Source: Sporichthya brevicatena
GTDB lineage: Bacteria; Actinomycetota; Actinomycetes; Sporichthyales; Sporichthyaceae
Assembly: GCF_039525035.1 (NCBI RefSeq)
Contig: NZ_BAAAHE010000002.1
Location: 43,718-107,717 of the forward strand
DNA length: 64,000 nt
Direction: 5' to 3'
Both the position numbers and the translations under genes were made by a program. The notes under the pieces are model-generated. The model saw only the letters and a list, made by a program, of their open reading frames with translations, did no database searches and had not been told where the DNA came from. Below are positions 9,958 to 18,787 of this stretch, one piece after another (within the stretch, counting starts at the first letter, position 1; each line of letters begins with the position of its first letter).

Positions 9958-10008
9958 CGACCCGGCTTGGTGAACTCTACTGGAGTGAAACTGCAGGTCA
10001 GAGGCCGT

Positions 10009-10080
10009 GCCCCCGGGCAGATTCGAACTGCCGACACCCGCTTTAGGAGAGCGGTGCTCTATCCCCTGAGCTACGAGGGC
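10009..10080 (-). tRNA. tRNA-Arg (anticodon CCT)
   Basis: The reverse complement folds as a 72-nt cloverleaf: acceptor GCCCTCG/CGGGGGC (one T-G pair), D arm GCTC/GAGC, anticodon stem CCGCT/AGCGG with loop CTCCTAA (anticodon CCT), variable loop GTGTC, and T arm GGCAG-TTCGAAT-CTGCC. No CCA is encoded. Its 3' end faces the integrase pair, the usual geometry for a tRNA used as an attachment site. Confidence 0.96.
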
Positions 10081-10164
10081 GGGGACGGCCAATCCTGCCA
10101 CGGGCGGGTGCGGGCTCGCCGCAGCGGCGGGAATGTGGGGGTGGGGGTTCGTGTTTCTCCGCGC

Positions 10165-10602
10165 ATGAGCAACTCGACGGCGGCTGAACTCAGCCCGACC
10201 CCGTGGGTCCGGGACCAGACGGAACAGATCCTTCGGACCGGCACGACCGACGGGGTGACGGTGATGGACCGCCCGGTCGTCCTGATCACGACGACGGGGG
10301 CGAAGAGCGGGAAGCAGCGCTACGTCCCGCTGATGCGGGTCGAGCACGAGGGCCGGTACGCGATGGTGGCGAGCAAGGGCGGGGCGCCGGAGCACCCGGC
10401 CTGGTACGCGAACGTGCAGGCGAACCCCGAGGTGGCGCTGCAGGACGGCACGACCGTCGGGACCTACCGCGCCCGGGAGGTCAGCGGCGAGGAGCGCGCG
10501 CAGTGGTGGGAGCGCGCCGTCGCGGCGTACCCGCCCTACGCGGAGTACCAGGAGAAGACCGACCGGCTGATCCCGGTCCTGGTCCTCGACCCGGTTCGCT
10601 GA
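10165..10602 (+). CDS. Nitroreductase-family deazaflavin (F420)-dependent oxidoreductase
   Basis: Small split-barrel protein (145 aa) of the Ddn/DUF385 type, which binds F420H2 and reduces quinones or nitro-aromatics. Diagnostic stretches are [14 protein letters not shown] (about 40-53) and [17 protein letters not shown] (about 74-90). I chose the ATG at 10165; the longer open frame would run back through the tRNA gene. It stands alone and converges with the receiver gene at 10639. Confidence 0.92.
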   Translation: MSNSTAAELSPTPWVRDQTEQILRTGTTDGVTVMDRPVVLITTTGAKSGKQRYVPLMRVEHEGRYAMVASKGGAPEHPAWYANVQANPEVALQDGTTVGTYRAREVSGEERAQWWERAVAAYPPYAEYQEKTDRLIPVLVLDPVR

Positions 10603-10638
10603 CCGACCGGTCCAAATTCGCGCAGGCGTTCAGACGGT

Positions 10639-11019
10639 CTACCAGCCGTCCCCGTCGTCGGTGGGCAGCGCCCGGTCGATGGCGGTCAGCAACGCGGAGG
10701 CGACGAACGGCTTGGTCAGGTAGGTCGCCCCGAGCTCGCGGCCGGCGTCGATGCTCTCCTGCTGGACGCGGGCGCTGAGGAAGATGGCCGGGAGGTCGGT
10801 CATGCCCTCGCGCTTGCGGAGCTCGGTGAGCAGTTCGAAGCCGGTCATCATCGGCAGCCCGACGTCGAGGATCGCGACGTCCGGGGGAGTCTCGCCGAGG
10901 ACCTCGAGGGCCTGCTGCCCGGAGGTCGCGGTCAGCACCTTGTGGCCGGCGTTGCGGCACCGGGCGGTGACAAGGGCGAGGATGTCGGGGTCGTCGTCGA
11001 CGACGAGAAGGCGTGCCAT
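10639..11019 (-). CDS. Single-domain response regulator (receiver only)
   Basis: 126-aa CheY-like receiver with acidic pocket VVDDDPD (6-12), phospho-acceptor Asp in VAILDVGLP (about residue 52), switch Ser in FLSARV and Lys in YLTKPF. There is no output domain. The ATG has AAGGAGA upstream, and the gene lies 27 bp after the sensor kinase stop on the same strand, so it is the probable partner. Output would be through protein-protein contact or phosphorelay. Confidence 0.93.
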   Translation of the reverse strand: MARLLVVDDDPDILALVTARCRNAGHKVLTATSGQQALEVLGETPPDVAILDVGLPMMTGFELLTELRKREGMTDLPAIFLSARVQQESIDAGRELGATYLTKPFVASALLTAIDRALPTDDGDGW

Positions 11020-11046
11020 GTCAGATCTCCTTGGAATGGATGTCGC

Positions 11047-13269
11047 TCAGGCCAGAACAACGTCGGCGGGGACGGGCAGCAACGGCAGTTCGACGGTGAC
11101 GGTGGTCCCGACCCCGACCAGGGACGCGACCGAGATCGAACCCCCGTGGGCCTCGACGATCGACTTCACGATCACCAGGCCCAGACCCGTTCCCTGAATC
11201 GCGTTCTCCCGCGCCGCCGACGACCGGAAGAACCGCGTGAACAACTGCTCCTGCTCCTCCTCCGGGATGCCGATCCCGGAGTCGGAGACACTCAGCCGCG
11301 CCAGCCCGTCGACCGCGGCGCCCACGATCGACACGCGGCCGCCGTCGGGGGTGAACTTCACCGCGTTCGTCACCAGGTTGAACAGAACGCGCTCCAGCTG
11401 ACCCGCATCGCCGAGCACCGACCCGATGTCCTCCGGGACGTCGACGACGACCTCGAGTTCCCGCGCCCCGAGGATCGGCACCACCGTGCGCTGCACGTCG
11501 GCCACGACGGTCGCCAGGTCCACCGGTTCCGTCACGGGTTCCGTCTGCCCCGCCTCGATGTGAGAGAGCGTCAGAAGATCCTCGATCAGCGCCAGCAACC
11601 GCCGCGAGTTCCGCTCGACTACCTCGGCCAGCTGCAGCTGCTCGACGTTCAGCGGCCCGCCGTCGCCCTCCACCAGCATCTCGAGGTACCCGATGATGCT
11701 CGTCAGCGGCGTCCGCAGCTCGTGCGAGACCGACGAGACGAAGTCCGACTTCGCCTGGTCGAGCTCCCGCAGCCGCCGGATGATCTCCAGCTCCTGCTGA
11801 TACGTCTGCGCCTGCAACAACGCGGCGCCTACCGTCCGCGCGATCGCCGACACGATCGCCACCTCGTTGCCCGTCCAGTTCCGCGGCCGCGTCGTGTTCA
11901 CGACCAGCCACCCGACGAGCCGCGACCCCACCCACATCGGGCAGCCGAGGTAGCCGCGGATCCCGAGCACCTCGCTGAGCTCCGCCGCCTCACCCGGCCG
12001 CAGCCGCGCGTCGTCCTCGACGTCGAAGACCACTAGCGCCGTGTCGTCCCCGTGCGTCCGTCGCGACAACCTCGCGATGCCCGCCGGTGGCGCCACCGAG
12101 TGCGTCAGTGCCGGCAGTCCCTCGCGCACCCAGGACTGCGCGATCACGCCGACGGGGTCGTCCTCGCTCGCCAACCGGATCACGACCCGGTCCGCGTCGA
12201 GCCGCTCGCCCAGCGCCGTCACCGCACGCTGCTGCACCGACTCCGGGTCCAGGTCCTGCCGGATCGCGTGCGTCAGCTCGTTGATCAGACCGGCGCGCTG
12301 CGCCTGCTCGCGCACCTTCGTCTCGTTACGCCGCTCGTCGGTGACGTCGCACGCGATCGCGATGAACCCGACCGGCACCGCGTCCGGCCCGCGCACGGCC
12401 GACACCGTCACCGACACCGTGATCCGCTCACCCGTGCTGCGCACGTAGGTCCAGTCACGGACGTCCGCCTCACCGACCCGCGCCGCCGCCACCAGCACCT
12501 CGAAACCCGCCGGGACGTCGAGCTCGGCCGCCCGCGCCGCGAGCTCCGCCGGGTCGTGCAAGAACGTCGGCACGCGCCCGAGAACGTCCTCCGGCTCGTA
12601 GGCCAGCATCCGCGCCGCACCCTCGTTGAAGACGGTGATCGCGCCGTGCGCGTCGGTCGCGATGATCGAGAACTGCGTCGCCGCCTCGACGAGACCGACG
12701 AACTGGTCCCGCGCCTCGCGCGCCCGCCCCTCGGCCTCGCCGTGCCCGCGCGCACTCTCGCGCAGCCGGCTCACCACCGCGCTCACGTTCAGTCCGATGA
12801 ATCCCGCGATCGCGGTGTTCAGCGCCATGCGCTGCCACTCCGACGCGGTCCCGCTCCCGACCAGGGGGACGGCCAGCACCACGCCGATGCCGGCGATGCA
12901 CGCCATCACCTCGCGCCGGGTTCCGTGCATCGCGAACAGCATCAGCGGCAGGAAGATCAACGCCGTGAACGGGGACCGCAGGTCCCCGGTCGCCTCACGC
13001 AGCACTCCCACCAGCGGCAGGGTGGCCATGGCGAGCAGTGACTGCGTCCACCGCGGCAACCGGTCCCACGGGAGCAGGAACGCCCCCAGCACCAGGAGCA
13101 GATAGCTCAGCGCGACGCCGGCGTAGAGCCAGGCGTCCTCGCTCCGCACGTTGAAGGCACCCACGAACAGCGCGCCCGACGCGACCACCGAATACGGCAC
13201 GATGCGCGGCACGAGGCCGCGCTGACTGAAGGGCCCGCGCTCACGCGCGTCGCCGAGTGGGGTGGCCAC
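11047..13269 (-). CDS. Membrane hybrid-sensing histidine kinase (TM-PAS-GAF-HisKA-HATPase)
   Basis: Sensor kinase of about 740 aa. The N-terminal part has several membrane helices (up to about residue 165), then a PAS domain (about 190-310), a GAF domain (about 330-485), HisKA with phospho-accepting His in VSHELRTPL (about 516), and an ATPase domain with N box NLVTNAVKF and G boxes SDSGIGIP and GTGLGLVI. The frame stays open to a TTG at 13326, 6 bp from a terminator hairpin, so the GTG at 13269 is preferred, though its ribosome site is weak. The ligand is unknown. The downstream receiver at 10639 is likely its partner. Confidence 0.92.
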   Translation of the reverse strand: MATPLGDARERGPFSQRGLVPRIVPYSVVASGALFVGAFNVRSEDAWLYAGVALSYLLLVLGAFLLPWDRLPRWTQSLLAMATLPLVGVLREATGDLRSPFTALIFLPLMLFAMHGTRREVMACIAGIGVVLAVPLVGSGTASEWQRMALNTAIAGFIGLNVSAVVSRLRESARGHGEAEGRAREARDQFVGLVEAATQFSIIATDAHGAITVFNEGAARMLAYEPEDVLGRVPTFLHDPAELAARAAELDVPAGFEVLVAAARVGEADVRDWTYVRSTGERITVSVTVSAVRGPDAVPVGFIAIACDVTDERRNETKVREQAQRAGLINELTHAIRQDLDPESVQQRAVTALGERLDADRVVIRLASEDDPVGVIAQSWVREGLPALTHSVAPPAGIARLSRRTHGDDTALVVFDVEDDARLRPGEAAELSEVLGIRGYLGCPMWVGSRLVGWLVVNTTRPRNWTGNEVAIVSAIARTVGAALLQAQTYQQELEIIRRLRELDQAKSDFVSSVSHELRTPLTSIIGYLEMLVEGDGGPLNVEQLQLAEVVERNSRRLLALIEDLLTLSHIEAGQTEPVTEPVDLATVVADVQRTVVPILGARELEVVVDVPEDIGSVLGDAGQLERVLFNLVTNAVKFTPDGGRVSIVGAAVDGLARLSVSDSGIGIPEEEQEQLFTRFFRSSAARENAIQGTGLGLVIVKSIVEAHGGSISVASLVGVGTTVTVELPLLPVPADVVLA

Positions 13270-13331
13270 GTCCTGAATTTCGGCCGAGCGCGGACGAAGC
13301 TGAAGGAAACCCGATACCGGGCACAAAGAAG

Positions 13332-13363
13332 GACCCCGGCACTCGGGCGGGAGTGCCGGGGTC
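13332..13363 (-). terminator. Rho-independent-like terminator of the GPGG protein gene
   Basis: A perfect 13-bp stem, GACCCCGGCACTC pairing with GAGTGCCGGGGTC around a 6-nt loop. On the minus strand the stem is followed by CTTCTTTG, so it ends transcription from 13590 before the kinase gene. Confidence 0.8.
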
Positions 13364-13425
13364 AGCCGGATTACCTGACGGTTCGTCTGATCCTGTCCCG
13401 TTCCGTCCGGAACGGGGATGTGCAG

Positions 13426-13590
13426 TTACACGCTGGCGCTGCTGCGCGACCGGAAGATCGAGTACCCACCCGGGCCGATCGCGAGACCCACGACGATGAG
13501 GAGCACCCCGAACAGGATCTGGCCCTGAAGCAGGTTGACCACGCCGCCGACCACCAGGAGAACCGCAAGGATCCACAGTAGAAATGCCAT
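13426..13590 (-). CDS. GPGG-motif small membrane protein
   Basis: 54-aa hydrophobic protein with two closely spaced membrane helices (about 3-20 and 25-42) ending in IGPGGYSIF, then a short basic tail. This matches the actinobacterial GPGG-motif small membrane proteins, whose function is unknown. The ATG at 13590 is used; a TTG 24 bp upstream is the only alternative, and neither has a clear ribosome site, so it may be leaderless. Confidence 0.8.
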   Translation of the reverse strand: MAFLLWILAVLLVVGGVVNLLQGQILFGVLLIVVGLAIGPGGYSIFRSRSSASV

Positions 13591-13714
13591 GCCAGGAGGA
13601 TTCCCGCGCCGCAAAGCGTGAAACGGCCTCAGATGTTGACCAGCGTCACGGTTGAACCGCGGGATCGGGACGATCCGGACATCGGCGCCGGCCGGCGGGC
13701 CGGGAAAGCCCAGC

Positions 13715-14551
13715 TCAGCGCGTCGCCCAGCGGATCCCGCGCACCAGCGCGTGCCCGCCGAGCGGCACCGCGGTGGCCTCCGCGAGCGGCAGCCGAGGCA
13801 GCCACAGCTCCCGGCTCGCCCACCCGGGCAGCAGCGCGACCGCGTTCGCCGCGAGCACCGCGTACGGGGGTCGCGCCACCCAGGGCAGCGGGGGAGTCAG
13901 CAGCAGGAACCGGGCCGCGTCCCGGGCCTCCTTCGTCCCGGTCAGCTCTGCCCGGTACGAGTCCAGGCAGGCCGTCAACTCGGCGACCGTCTCCGGCGGC
14001 GCCGGCACCCCCAGCTTGCGCGCGATGAGCGCCGTGTCCGCGACGTACCCGTCCGCCTCCGCCGCCGTCAGCGGCTGGGAGCCGAACCGCTGATGGGCCG
14101 TCAGGAAGCTGTCGATCTCCGCCACGTGCACCCACTGCAGCAGGTGCGGGTCGCTCGCCGCGTAGGGCCGGCCGTCCGGTGCGGTGCCGCGCACCCGCTC
14201 GTGGATCGACCGCACCTGGTCCACCGCGGCCTGCGCGTCCTCGACCGCGCCGAACGTCGTCGTCGCGAGGAACGCGCTCGTCCGGTGCAGCCGCCCCCAC
14301 GGGTCACCGCGGTAGCCCGAGTGCCCGGCCACGCCGGCCATCGCCAACGGGTGCAGCGACTGCAGCAGCAGGGCTCGCAGACCACCGACGAACATTGCCG
14401 CGTCGCCGTGCACCCGCCGGATCGGCCGGTCCTCGGCGAACCAGCGTGGCCCGGGCGTGCCGAGGATGCGCTCGCGGCGGGCCGGGCCCTCCGGCCCGGC
14501 CACGCGCGCGAAGATCAGGCCGCCGACGCGGCTACGCAGATCCGTCCCCAC
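13715..14551 (-). CDS. Oxygenase MpaB family protein (DUF2236)
   Basis: 278-aa member of the latex-clearing/MpaB-type heme-binding fold. Visible conserved blocks are GDAAMFVGGLRALLLQSLHP (about 49-68), GVAGHSGY with a probable metal-ligand His, and HVAEIDSFLTAH (about 141-152). The GTG at 14551 is chosen because the upstream frame belongs to the SIMPL gene. It is 14 bp downstream of that gene and may be co-transcribed. Substrate unknown. Confidence 0.85.
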   Translation of the reverse strand: MGTDLRSRVGGLIFARVAGPEGPARRERILGTPGPRWFAEDRPIRRVHGDAAMFVGGLRALLLQSLHPLAMAGVAGHSGYRGDPWGRLHRTSAFLATTTFGAVEDAQAAVDQVRSIHERVRGTAPDGRPYAASDPHLLQWVHVAEIDSFLTAHQRFGSQPLTAAEADGYVADTALIARKLGVPAPPETVAELTACLDSYRAELTGTKEARDAARFLLLTPPLPWVARPPYAVLAANAVALLPGWASRELWLPRLPLAEATAVPLGGHALVRGIRWATR

Positions 14552-14565
14552 GCCTCGACGGTAAC

Positions 14566-15438
14566 TCAGCTCAGTTCCCACACCACCGTGGTCGTCACGC
14601 CCACCTGCTGGCTGCCCGGCGCCAGCGGCACCGACGACACGCCGCCCGCGTCCCGCGCGGCCGCCACCGGGTACGGGTACCCGCCGCCACCGTCGTACCC
14701 CTCGCTCACCGAGACCACCCGACCGAGGCGGCCGTCCGCCAGGCGCGCGTACTGCTCGGCCTTCTCCTTCGCCGCCGCGAACGCCTGGTCCCGCGCGTCC
14801 TTCGTCAGCTTCTCGGTGTCGGAGAACTCGAACCAAACGCCGTTGATCCGCGTCGCGTTCCCGCCCGCGGCCGCCGCCTCGGAGATCACCTTGCCGGCGG
14901 TCTCGAGGTTGCGGAGCTTCACCGACAGCGACTGGTTCACCTCGAACCCGTTCGGCGCCGGCGGCATCGGCATCACGGCCCGGCCGGACTCCGGCACCGC
15001 GATCGAGGGAGCCGGCGCCACCGGGTCGGCGGCCACCGCGGGCGCGTCGCTCATCGGCGCGGGCATCGGCTTCGAGTCCGCGTACGGCTCGATCGGCCCG
15101 TAGTGCTGGTTGATCGAGAGCTGCGAGGTCTGCATGTCGGCGTCCTTCACCCCGTGCTTGGCGAGGACGTCCTTGATCCGGCGGATGTCGGAGTTCGCGG
15201 CGTCGAGGGCGGCGTTGACGTCGTGTCCCGAGCGCTGCACCCCGAGGTCGAGGCGGACGACGTCGGGCGTCCCGCTCGCGTACCCGGCCCCGGAGACGGT
15301 GACGGTCCGCGCGTCGGACTCCCCGCCGGTCGCGGCGACCGACCCGGAGCTCCCGGACACGACCGCCCCGGCGGCGACGGCGGCAACGACGACGGCGGCA
15401 GCCGCACTGAGCGATGCGCGGCGGAACGAAACGGACAT
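14566..15438 (-). CDS. SIMPL domain (DUF541) exported protein
   Basis: 290-aa secreted protein. A signal peptide (about 1-35, Arg-Arg then an Ala/Val-rich core) precedes a SIMPL domain: VTVSGAGYASGTPDVVRLDLG (start of fold, first 20 residues shown about 46-65), the SDIRRIKDVLAKHGV helix, and a C-terminal KEKAEQYARLADGRLGRV segment. A Pro/Ala-rich insertion lies at about 118-160. The family is periplasmic or surface-located with poorly known function. Confidence 0.88.
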   Translation of the reverse strand: MSVSFRRASLSAAAAVVVAAVAAGAVVSGSSGSVAATGGESDARTVTVSGAGYASGTPDVVRLDLGVQRSGHDVNAALDAANSDIRRIKDVLAKHGVKDADMQTSQLSINQHYGPIEPYADSKPMPAPMSDAPAVAADPVAPAPSIAVPESGRAVMPMPPAPNGFEVNQSLSVKLRNLETAGKVISEAAAAGGNATRINGVWFEFSDTEKLTKDARDQAFAAAKEKAEQYARLADGRLGRVVSVSEGYDGGGGYPYPVAAARDAGGVSSVPLAPGSQQVGVTTTVVWELS

Positions 15439-15529
15439 CTCGGCTCCCTGATCGGCGGGCGGGACGCGCCGGTGGCACCCGGCGTCAGGACACGGACGCA
15501 GGAGGAGCCGAAAACGTTCGCCGAGCGAG

Positions 15530-15958
15530 CTAGCCCGGCAGCTGCCCGTACGCGTGGGTGATCGCGAACGAGAGGACCTGCCGCCGCTCGGAGACCATCG
15601 CTGCGCGGTACTCGTCCCAGTTCGGGTGCTCGCCGGACAGTCCGCGGTACAGCGCGACCAGCGCCTCGACGGTCGGGTCGTCCGGCGCGGTCGCGACCGG
15701 GCTCAGCGCGGCCTCACCCTCGACCACGACCCACGACCAGAAGTCCTTCGACGCGACGTGCAGGCTCACCCGCGGGTCCCGCTCGGCGTTGCGGGTCTTC
15801 GCCCGGTCCGCGGTGACGGAGATCTGCACCCGCCCGACCTCGGCGTCGTAGCGGTAGATGATGTTCGACAGCTGCGGACGACCGTCCCGCTTCAGCGTGA
15901 CGAGCACGCCCATCCGGTGCGCGGTGAGGAAGTCCAGCTGGGGCTGCGAGATCGCCAT
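15530..15958 (-). CDS. PPOX-class F420-dependent oxidoreductase
   Basis: 142-aa split-barrel flavin/deazaflavin protein. Typical features: FLTAHRMGVLVTLKRDGRPQ (10-29), SNIIYRYD, and TRNAERDPRVSLHV (about 56-69). In actinobacteria these reduce or bind F420 and biliverdin-like tetrapyrroles; the substrate here is not visible. It stands alone with 30 bp to the next gene on the same strand. Confidence 0.88.
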   Translation of the reverse strand: MAISQPQLDFLTAHRMGVLVTLKRDGRPQLSNIIYRYDAEVGRVQISVTADRAKTRNAERDPRVSLHVASKDFWSWVVVEGEAALSPVATAPDDPTVEALVALYRGLSGEHPNWDEYRAAMVSERRQVLSFAITHAYGQLPG

Positions 15959-15988
15959 GCGCCCATCCTTCCCCCGATCAGCGACGAC

Positions 15989-16897
15989 TCAAGCCGCCAC
16001 CGCGTCCGCGACCTCCTCCGCCACCAGGTCCGCGTTCAGCATCGCCGCCGCCGCAACGCCCTCACCCGCGGCCACGATCACCTGCGCCCGCGGGTTCGCG
16101 ACGTTGCCCGCGACCCAGACGCCGGGCACCGTCGTCTGCCCGGTCGCGTCCGTGACGACCCACCCGTCGGCGTCGACCTCGCATCCGAGGTCGCGGAGCA
16201 AGGCGTCGTTCGGCTCGAACCGCGGCGCGGCGAAGACGGCGTCGACCGGCACCACGCGCCCGTCGACCTCCAGCCCCACCAACCGGTCGTCCGCGACAAC
16301 GGTCCGCGTCACCGCGCCCTCGACGACCTCGATCCCGCGCGCCGCGTACCCGGCGGCGTCCGCGGGCGGGACCGACCCGGCCGGCGCGAACAGCACGACG
16401 TCGGCCGACCACTGCCGGATCAGCTGCGTGTAGTGCGCGGTCATCGGGCCACCGCCGAGAACGCCGAGTCGCTGGTCCCGCACCTCGTAGCCGTGGCAGT
16501 AGGGGCAATGCAGGACGTCGCGGGCCCACCGCTCCCGCAGCCCCGGGATCTCGGGCAGGACGTCCCGCAGCCCGGTTGCCACCAGGAGCCGCCGCCCCCA
16601 CACCGAACGGTCGCCCTCAAGCGTCACCCGGAACCGCTTGTCCTCGCGCTCGATGCCGGCGACCACGGCCGTCGTGATCTCCCCGCCGTAGCTCTTCACC
16701 TCCGCGCGCCCGAGTTCCAGCAGCTCCGCGGGGGACTCACCGTCCCGCGAGAGGAACCCGTACATGTGCGCGGCCGGCGCGTTGCGCGGCGCCCCGCCGT
16801 CCACCACGAGGACGGTCCGGCGCGCCCGGCCCAACGTCAGCGCCGCCGACAGCCCGGCCGCTCCGCCACCGATGATCACCACGTCGTATTCGCTCAT
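15989..16897 (-). CDS. Thioredoxin-reductase-like FAD/NAD(P) oxidoreductase
   Basis: 302-aa two-dinucleotide-fold flavoprotein. It has the FAD motif GGGAAGLSAA (10-19), a redox pair C131-P-Y-C134 followed by HGYE, a second GGGP motif for NAD(P)H, and the C-terminal WVAGNVANPRAQV. The CxxC makes a disulfide reductase likely, but the HCPYCHGYEV context is typical of a TrxR-like subgroup whose partner is often not thioredoxin. The ATG at 16897 is chosen; the open frame upstream is antisense to the regulator. It diverges from an XRE-cupin regulator across 84 bp. Confidence 0.9.
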   Translation of the reverse strand: MSEYDVVIIGGGAAGLSAALTLGRARRTVLVVDGGAPRNAPAAHMYGFLSRDGESPAELLELGRAEVKSYGGEITTAVVAGIEREDKRFRVTLEGDRSVWGRRLLVATGLRDVLPEIPGLRERWARDVLHCPYCHGYEVRDQRLGVLGGGPMTAHYTQLIRQWSADVVLFAPAGSVPPADAAGYAARGIEVVEGAVTRTVVADDRLVGLEVDGRVVPVDAVFAAPRFEPNDALLRDLGCEVDADGWVVTDATGQTTVPGVWVAGNVANPRAQVIVAAGEGVAAAAMLNADLVAEEVADAVAA

Positions 16898-16981
16898 GAT
16901 CCGACGGTGCCCCCACCCGTCGCCAGAACGACAACCCTTGTTGCTGTTTCCGGGAAGCGCCCGGTGGGCAAGGATGACCCC

Positions 16982-17581
16982 ATGACCGACCCGAACCAGG
17001 CGATCGCCACCGCCCTCGAGCAGGTCGGTTCCCGCCTCAAGCTCCTGCGCACCCAGCGGGGGATCACCCTCACCAGCCTCGAGGCGACCACCGGCATCTC
17101 CAAGAGCACCCTGTCGCGGCTGGAGTCCGGCCAGCGCAAGCCCAGCCTCGAACTGCTGCTCCCGCTCGCCTCGGCCTACGGTGTCCCGCTCGACGACCTC
17201 GTCGGCGCCCCCGAGGTCGGCGACCCGCGCCTGCGTCTGAAGCCGGTGAAGGTGCACGGCCGCACCGTCGTCCCGCTGACGCGGATGCCCGGCTCGATGC
17301 AGGCCTGGAAGATGATCATCCCGGCCGCCCAGTCCAAGCCGGGGGAGCTGCGCACCCACGACGGCCACGAGTGGATGTACGTCCTGTCGGGCCGGGTGCG
17401 GCTGCTGCTCGGCGACCAGGACCTGGTGCTCACCACCGGCGAGGTGGCGGAGTTCGACTGCCGCGTCCCGCACTGGTTCGGCAGCGCCGGCAGCGGCCCG
17501 GCCGAGATCCTCAGCCTCTTCGGCCGGGAGGGCGAGCGAATCCACGTCCGCGCCCGCACCCGCCGCACGAGCGCTGACTGA
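16982..17581 (+). CDS. XRE-family regulator with C-terminal cupin
   Basis: 199-aa transcription factor. The HTH spans about 17-70 (LKLLRTQRGITLTSLEATTG, then SKSTLSRLESGQRKPS) and the cupin sensor domain about 110-185 (GHEWMYVLSGRVRLLLGD). Its divergence from the flavoprotein at 16897 suggests it controls that gene. Its stop overlaps the next ATG by one base. Confidence 0.9.
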   Translation: MTDPNQAIATALEQVGSRLKLLRTQRGITLTSLEATTGISKSTLSRLESGQRKPSLELLLPLASAYGVPLDDLVGAPEVGDPRLRLKPVKVHGRTVVPLTRMPGSMQAWKMIIPAAQSKPGELRTHDGHEWMYVLSGRVRLLLGDQDLVLTTGEVAEFDCRVPHWFGSAGSGPAEILSLFGREGERIHVRARTRRTSAD

Positions 17582-18195
17582 TGGCCCGTCACGAACGACT
17601 GGTCTTCGACGGCTGGATCGCCGGCCTCGGGACCGCGTCGGGAACCCGGCTGGTGATCGGCCGGTGGCCGCGCAGCCCGTTCGGGGGCTTCACCGACGTC
17701 ATGATCGAGGACGCGGCCGGCCACCGGCGCCTCCTCGCCCCGCGGCCGGAGATCGCGGACTTCGTCGCCGCCACCTACACCTTCGACGCCGTCGAGATCG
17801 CCCATGTCGGGGTCACCCGGACCCGCTCCGAATGGGCGCTGACCGCCGGGCCGCTGAACGTCGCGTTCGAGATCGGCCGCCGGACCCCGCTCGGCTACCT
17901 GCTCCGCGCCGTCCCGCCCCCGCTCGCCCGGCGCCCGGCCTGGATCTCCGCGATCGACCGCCCGGCCCGGCGTCTGTTGCCCGGCGTCCGGACCGTCGGC
18001 AGCGCCGGCAACGGGCGCCGCGAGTACTACGGCGCCCAGGACCTGCGCCCGATCACCGCCGCGGTCGCCTGGCTCGACGGCACCGGCCTCGGGCCGCTCG
18101 CCCCGATCGACCCGCCGGTCCGGTTCGGTTTCGGGTCGGTCCCGCCCGCTCCCGCGCTCGTCCGCGTGACCACCACCGTGACGATCCCGCGGTAG
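17581..18195 (+). CDS. Conserved hypothetical protein
   Basis: 204 aa, no family I can name. It is soluble-looking, Arg- and Pro-rich, with a WPRSPFGGFTDVMIED segment near residue 30 and REYYGAQDLRPITAAVAWLD near 144-163. The ATG shares one base with the regulator's TGA, so it is probably co-translated with it. Actinobacterial proteins of this style sit beside redox genes, but no function can be claimed. Confidence 0.75.
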   Translation: MARHERLVFDGWIAGLGTASGTRLVIGRWPRSPFGGFTDVMIEDAAGHRRLLAPRPEIADFVAATYTFDAVEIAHVGVTRTRSEWALTAGPLNVAFEIGRRTPLGYLLRAVPPPLARRPAWISAIDRPARRLLPGVRTVGSAGNGRREYYGAQDLRPITAAVAWLDGTGLGPLAPIDPPVRFGFGSVPPAPALVRVTTTVTIPR

Positions 18196-18394
18196 CGAGT
18201 ACCAACCGCACCGGCTTCGTCGCGCTCAGTGAGCGTCAATGCCGGGTTTGCCCGCTTTGGTTCCGGCGTCCGTCACGCCGAGCAAAGCGCCGTCCAAGGC
18301 GGTGAGAAAGCCCGAACCCGCTTCGGCGTGTCGCCACATCATGAAGACCTGTCTTGCTCCTTGCCCGCCAGTTCCCGCCCAGAAATGAGGAGCC

Positions 18395-18787
18395 GTGGAC
18401 GCCAACTTCGCGGTCCGCCGCGCTGGTGGTGTGGTCGTCGTGGCGCTGTTCGGCGACTACGACCTCAGCCGTGCCGCCACCCTGCACACCCAGTTGCTCG
18501 ACGTGCTCCGCGCGCGTCCGACGGGCATCGTTATCGACTGTTCCGAGGTCACCTTCTGCGACCTGGCCTGCCTGCGCACGATGGCCAACCTCGGCCGTCG
18601 CTCGATCGCGGTCGGCACGTGGATGCGGATGGCCGGCCCGTCGCCGATCGTGCGCCGCCTGCTGGAGATCACCGGCCTGTGCACGTCGCTGCCGTGCTAC
18701 ACCGACGTCGAGGCCGCCCTGCGCGGCAAGGGCCGCGCCGCGGTTCCGGCCGGTCGTGGGGCCGAGGCTACGGCGGTTGCGTCGTGA
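18395..18787 (+). CDS. STAS-domain protein (anti-sigma-antagonist-like)
   Basis: 130-aa STAS domain (FGDYDLSRAATLHTQLLDVL, then VIDCSEVTFCDLACLRTM). In SpoIIAA-type antagonists the phospho-acceptor Ser lies in the D-S-S-G-L loop; here the loop reads DLACL, so the usual serine is absent and it may not be switched by kinase phosphorylation. GTG start with GGAG upstream. Its stop overlaps the next GTG (GTGA). Confidence 0.85.
   Translation: MDANFAVRRAGGVVVVALFGDYDLSRAATLHTQLLDVLRARPTGIVIDCSEVTFCDLACLRTMANLGRRSIAVGTWMRMAGPSPIVRRLLEITGLCTSLPCYTDVEAALRGKGRAAVPAGRGAEATAVAS

Noticed and set aside
13324..13326. TTG at 13326 as start of the sensor kinase
   Set aside because: It lies 6 bp from a strong minus-strand terminator and would add 19 residues with no family match; the GTG at 13269 is preferred.
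11021..15561. Many long open frames opposite the kinase, SIMPL and DUF2236 genes, up to several hundred codons
   Set aside because: They are Arg/Pro-rich, have no recognisable motifs and lie antisense to genes with clear domains; in DNA this GC-rich such shadows are expected.
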